Shown here: positions 60,930 through 64,000 of the stretch, one piece after another | Numbering within the stretch: position 1 is the stretch's first letter | How the letters are laid out: the number at the start of each line of letters is the position of its first letter | DNA from: JAMXLO01 sp964427005 | GTDB lineage: Bacteria; Pseudomonadota; Alphaproteobacteria; Acetobacterales; Acetobacteraceae | Assembly: GCA_964427005.1 (NCBI GenBank) | Contig: CAYRTL010000007.1 | Location: 1 to 64,000, forward strand | Direction: 5' to 3' | Length of the DNA: 64,000 nucleotides | The notes under the pieces: model-generated | Database searches by the model: none | Told to the model about the DNA's origin: nothing | The model's input: only the letters and a program-made list of their open reading frames with translations | Translations under genes and position numbers: made by a program

Positions 60930-63900
60930 GCTCTGTCTCCGTCGTGTCAGGTCGAGGCGGCCGCGGACGGCGGAACCGCAAACGGCCGATCAACAGATAA
61001 ATGACCGGCGTTGTATAGAGCGTCAGCAGTTGCGACGCGAGCAGTCCGCCGACGACAGACACACCCAGGGGTTGCCGTAGCTCGAAACCGGGGCCGGTCC
61101 CGACGGCGAGCGGAACAGCACTGAGCACGGCAACCAGCGTGGTCATCACAATCGGCCGCACGCGTCTGCGCGCCGCAAGCACAATGGCATCGAAGGGTGC
61201 CAGCCCCTCTTCTCGCTCAGCCTGCAAGGCAAAATCGACCAGCATGATCGCGTTCTTCATGACCATGCCGACGAGCAGGATGCAGCCGATTGTCGTAATC
61301 AGGGTGAATTCGATCCCAACGATGCGCAGCGCCAATAGCGCGCCAAAGATCGCAGGCGGCAAGGTGGTCAGGATCGTAAACGGATGCGCATAGCTTTCGT
61401 ACAGGACACCTAGAACCACGTAGACCGCAAAGATCGCAGCAAGGAAGAGAAAGAGTTGCTGTGTGCCCGTCTTGGTTGCTTCGCCCGCCTCGCCGCGGAA
61501 TTCAGCACGGATATCGTCGGGCAGGTGAAGGTTGCGCTCCAGGCCGCGGATTGCGGTGATCGCCTGCCCGAGCGAAACACCAGGAACCGTATCGAACGAG
61601 ATGGTCACCGCAGGGAATTGGCCGCTGTGGACCATCCACATGGTGCCATGGCTCCGCCCCAGCCGTGTAAGCGCAGCCAGCGGCACTTGCCCGCCACCGG
61701 CGCCAGGTACGAACACCGTGTTCAGTGACGAAGGATCGGCCTGCATCGCAGGTCCGGCTTCCAGCACGACACGCGAATAGTTATGCGGCAGATAGATCGT
61801 GCGGATCTGCCGCTGACCGAATGCATCATACAAGGTATTGTCTATCGCCAGTGGCGTCACGCCCATGGCGGCAGCGCGGATACGGTCGATCTCCAGCCCG
61901 GCCTGCAGCCCGGCAAGCTCATTGCTGTTGATGACGTCGGTCAGCGTCCCTTTCAGCTCAAGCATTCCTCGTCGCATTCTGTCAGCCCACTGCGCGAGAT
62001 AATCCGGATCGCTGGCCGTGAGCGTGTACTGGTAACGCGAAGCACTGCTCTGGACTCCAAGCACCAGGTCCTGAATGGGCGTGAAGAAGACGCGGACGCC
62101 TTCGATCTTTGCCATGCGCTCGCGCAGGCGCACGATCACCTGCTGAACGGTCAGCTTGCGCTCGGACGGCGGCCTCAGCGCCACGAACATCTCACCATTG
62201 CTCAACACCGAACCATTATCCGTGCCGATGTATGAATTTAGCCCTTCCACCGCAGGATCCTGCAGGATGGCTTCCGATACCGTCCGCTGCAGCCCTGACA
62301 TGGCTGAGAAGGACACATTGGCGACGGTGACCGTCCGCACGTAAATCACACCAGTGTCCTGCGTCGGCATGAACCCTTTCGGCAGATTGAAGTACAGAAA
62401 TACGCTGCCGGCCGTCACCGTCAGCGCGGCCGCCACAGTGAGGGCGCGATGCCGCAGGACCCAGCCGAGACTGCGCAGGTAGCCACGCAGCAATAAGGTG
62501 TCCCGCTGCGGCGCAGCCTCCCTTTGGCGGAGAAAGCGGCTGCACAGCATCGGCGTCAGGCTGAGCGACACCAGCGCGGAGGCTACAATGGCGGCGACAA
62601 CGGTGATGCCGAACTCGCGGAAATAGCGTCCGACGACGTCTGGCATGAACAAAACCGGTATCAGCGCCGCAATCAACGCAGCCGAGATCGCCAACACCGT
62701 GAAGCCGATCTGGCGAGCCCCGGCCACGGCTGCTTGCCGCGGACCGTCACCCCGCTCCATCAGGCGCATGATGTTCTCGATCATAATCACCGCATCATCC
62801 ACGACGAAGCCGATCGCGACGGTGACCGCCATGAGGGTGAGGTTGTCGAGGCTGTAGCCGAGGCGCTCCATCACCACGAGCGTTGCTGCCAAGCCGACAG
62901 GAATGGCCAGCGCCGGGATCACCGTCGCACTCAGGCGCTTCAGGAACAGACCGGCTACCAGCACGACCAGGCCGATGGCGATCAGGATGGTGAGCTGCAC
63001 GTCCGCTATCGCGGCGCGGATCAGCCGGCTGCGGTCGATGATGGTGTGCACCTTGATCGCCGGTGGAATCCAGTGTTGCAGCCGCGGCAGCAGTTCCTTC
63101 ACGGCATCGACAGTCGCCACGATGTTGGCGTCGGGCTGCTTCAGGACACGGATGACGACACCAGGATCCTTGTTATACCAGCCGGCCAGGCGCGTATTGA
63201 TCACGCTGTCCGTCACATCGGCGATATCGCGCAGCAGCACTGGCGCACCGTTGCGCCAGGCCACCACCACGTCGCGGTACTCCGCCGCCATGAACAGCTG
63301 ATCATTGGCGCTGATGGTCCAGGAGTGGTCGTCGAATTTCAGCGTTCCCTTCGGTAGATTCACGGACGCGTTGCGCACGGCCGCCCGGATTTGCTCCAAG
63401 GAGACATGCATCGCGGCGATCTGCCCCGGATCGACCCGGATTCGAACAGCACCGCGTTCGGCACCACTGACGATGACCTGTGCCACGCCGGGGACCTGGG
63501 ATATCTGCTCCGCGACGACTGTATCGGCAATGTCGTAAACCTCGCTGGGATCGAGCACCTCAGACGTCAGAGACAACGCGATCACCGCCCAGTTGGATGG
63601 ATTGGCCTTCCAGTAGGTTGGTGGCTGAGGTAGGTCCTTGGGCAGATTTGGACCGGCGACATTGATTGCAGCCTGGATCGCACCCGCAGCCGCATCGATG
63701 TTCTTGTCCAATTGGAACTGCACGGTGAGTTGCGTTCCGCCGGTCGCGCTGAACGAGCGCATTTCCACGATCCCAGGGATCGTGCCCACCTGACGTTCCA
63801 GCGGCTGCGCTAGGGCCGATGCGATGGTATCGGCGCTGGCCCCCGGAAGACCGGCCCACACCGCGATCGTTGGGCGATCTACCGCCGGCATCGCGGCGAT

Positions 63901-63999
63901 TGGCAGGCGAAGATAGGCGGCAATGCCGATGAGCAAAACGCCGACCGCGAGCAGTGTGGTGGCGACTGGCCGGCGGACCCAAAGGGCCGATACGTTCAT
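60850..63999 (-). CDS. RND multidrug efflux permease (MdtB/MdtC-like)
   Basis: A 1049-residue, 12-helix inner-membrane RND pump. The N-terminus (MNVSALWVRRPVATTLLAVG), the proton-relay aspartates in AIGFVVDDAVIMIENIMR, and the C-half (GILLVGMVMKNAIML-type segment, here CILLVGMVMKNAIMLVDF) are canonical, as are the porter-domain landmarks. The last 35 residues, after VIYLLIGRLRFRRPRP, are unlike the family and overlap the STAS gene in another frame. Its membrane-fusion partner would lie outside the window. Confidence 0.92.
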   Translation of the reverse strand: MNVSALWVRRPVATTLLAVGVLLIGIAAYLRLPIAAMPAVDRPTIAVWAGLPGASADTIASALAQPLERQVGTIPGIVEMRSFSATGGTQLTVQFQLDKNIDAAAGAIQAAINVAGPNLPKDLPQPPTYWKANPSNWAVIALSLTSEVLDPSEVYDIADTVVAEQISQVPGVAQVIVSGAERGAVRIRVDPGQIAAMHVSLEQIRAAVRNASVNLPKGTLKFDDHSWTISANDQLFMAAEYRDVVVAWRNGAPVLLRDIADVTDSVINTRLAGWYNKDPGVVIRVLKQPDANIVATVDAVKELLPRLQHWIPPAIKVHTIIDRSRLIRAAIADVQLTILIAIGLVVLVAGLFLKRLSATVIPALAIPVGLAATLVVMERLGYSLDNLTLMAVTVAIGFVVDDAVIMIENIMRLMERGDGPRQAAVAGARQIGFTVLAISAALIAALIPVLFMPDVVGRYFREFGITVVAAIVASALVSLSLTPMLCSRFLRQREAAPQRDTLLLRGYLRSLGWVLRHRALTVAAALTVTAGSVFLYFNLPKGFMPTQDTGVIYVRTVTVANVSFSAMSGLQRTVSEAILQDPAVEGLNSYIGTDNGSVLSNGEMFVALRPPSERKLTVQQVIVRLRERMAKIEGVRVFFTPIQDLVLGVQSSASRYQYTLTASDPDYLAQWADRMRRGMLELKGTLTDVINSNELAGLQAGLEIDRIRAAAMGVTPLAIDNTLYDAFGQRQIRTIYLPHNYSRVVLEAGPAMQADPSSLNTVFVPGAGGGQVPLAALTRLGRSHGTMWMVHSGQFPAVTISFDTVPGVSLGQAITAIRGLERNLHLPDDIRAEFRGEAGEATKTGTQQLFLFLAAIFAVYVVLGVLYESYAHPFTILTTLPPAIFGALLALRIVGIEFTLITTIGCILLVGMVMKNAIMLVDFALQAEREEGLAPFDAIVLAARRRVRPIVMTTLVAVLSAVPLAVGTGPGFELRQPLGVSVVGGLLASQLLTLYTTPVIYLLIGRLRFRRPRPPRPDTTETEHEDGCRANCSWRRRHSAGWKAGHRRG

Positions 64000-64000
64000 C

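Overview
The window is a GC-rich chromosomal segment from an alphaproteobacterium, most likely of the Rhodospirillales/Acetobacteraceae type. The evidence is a short proline-tRNA ligase without the editing insertion, a 14-gene nuo operon, a cobS/cobT pair next to bolA and a J-domain gene, a fused shikimate kinase/3-dehydroquinate synthase, and the neighbour order dnaE-lolD-lolC/E-proS-DUF1467-rnj-coaX-nuo. No rRNA, CRISPR array, transposase or phage gene was seen. The window holds 100 Ns (7541-7640) flanked by an identical 55-bp sequence, so it comes from a draft assembly and the gap is probably artificial.

Layout. 1-4044: NAD-dependent epimerase, a small membrane protein, a cupin, a cysteine hydrolase and a type B carboxylesterase. 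4044-7946: dnaE, the gap and a P450 remnant. 7992-14341: lolD, lolC/E, proS, a DUF1467 protein, rnj and coaX. 14427-28881: complex I, nuoA to nuoN, all on the minus strand. 29024-35975: tRNA-Asp, tRNA-Val, hupB, lon, clpX, clpP, tig and tRNA-Leu (protein quality control). 36211-48760: IclR regulator, a large beta-solenoid membrane protein, a doubled carboxymuconolactone-decarboxylase protein, accA, a TetR/MFS pair with twin operators, xerD, a 51-residue membrane protein, aroKB, a DUF2889 protein, a ribbon-helix-helix protein, an Lrp regulator and bolA. 48830-55110: J-domain protein, cobS, cobT (aerobic cobaltochelatase), hisI, a second TetR and an FAD monooxygenase. 55223-58936: a gene-poor, less GC-rich stretch ending at tRNA-Ala, with a TPR membrane protein, a trypsin-like protease and a decayed HExxH gene. 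59061-63999: yggT, DUF167, folD, a STAS protein and an RND efflux pump.

Most of the window is housekeeping. Two things stand out. First, several families of palindromic intergenic repeats sit in the gaps between co-oriented genes, three of them inside the nuo operon; one family places a partial Shine-Dalgarno sequence just before lolC/E and coaX. Second, there are a few poorly understood proteins: the 886-residue beta-solenoid membrane protein with five exact 53-residue repeats, and the protease/HExxH stretch bounded by a tRNA-Ala-like direct repeat. I found no convincing new defence or mobile system. The solenoid operon and the tRNA-Ala segment are the best candidates for undescribed biology.
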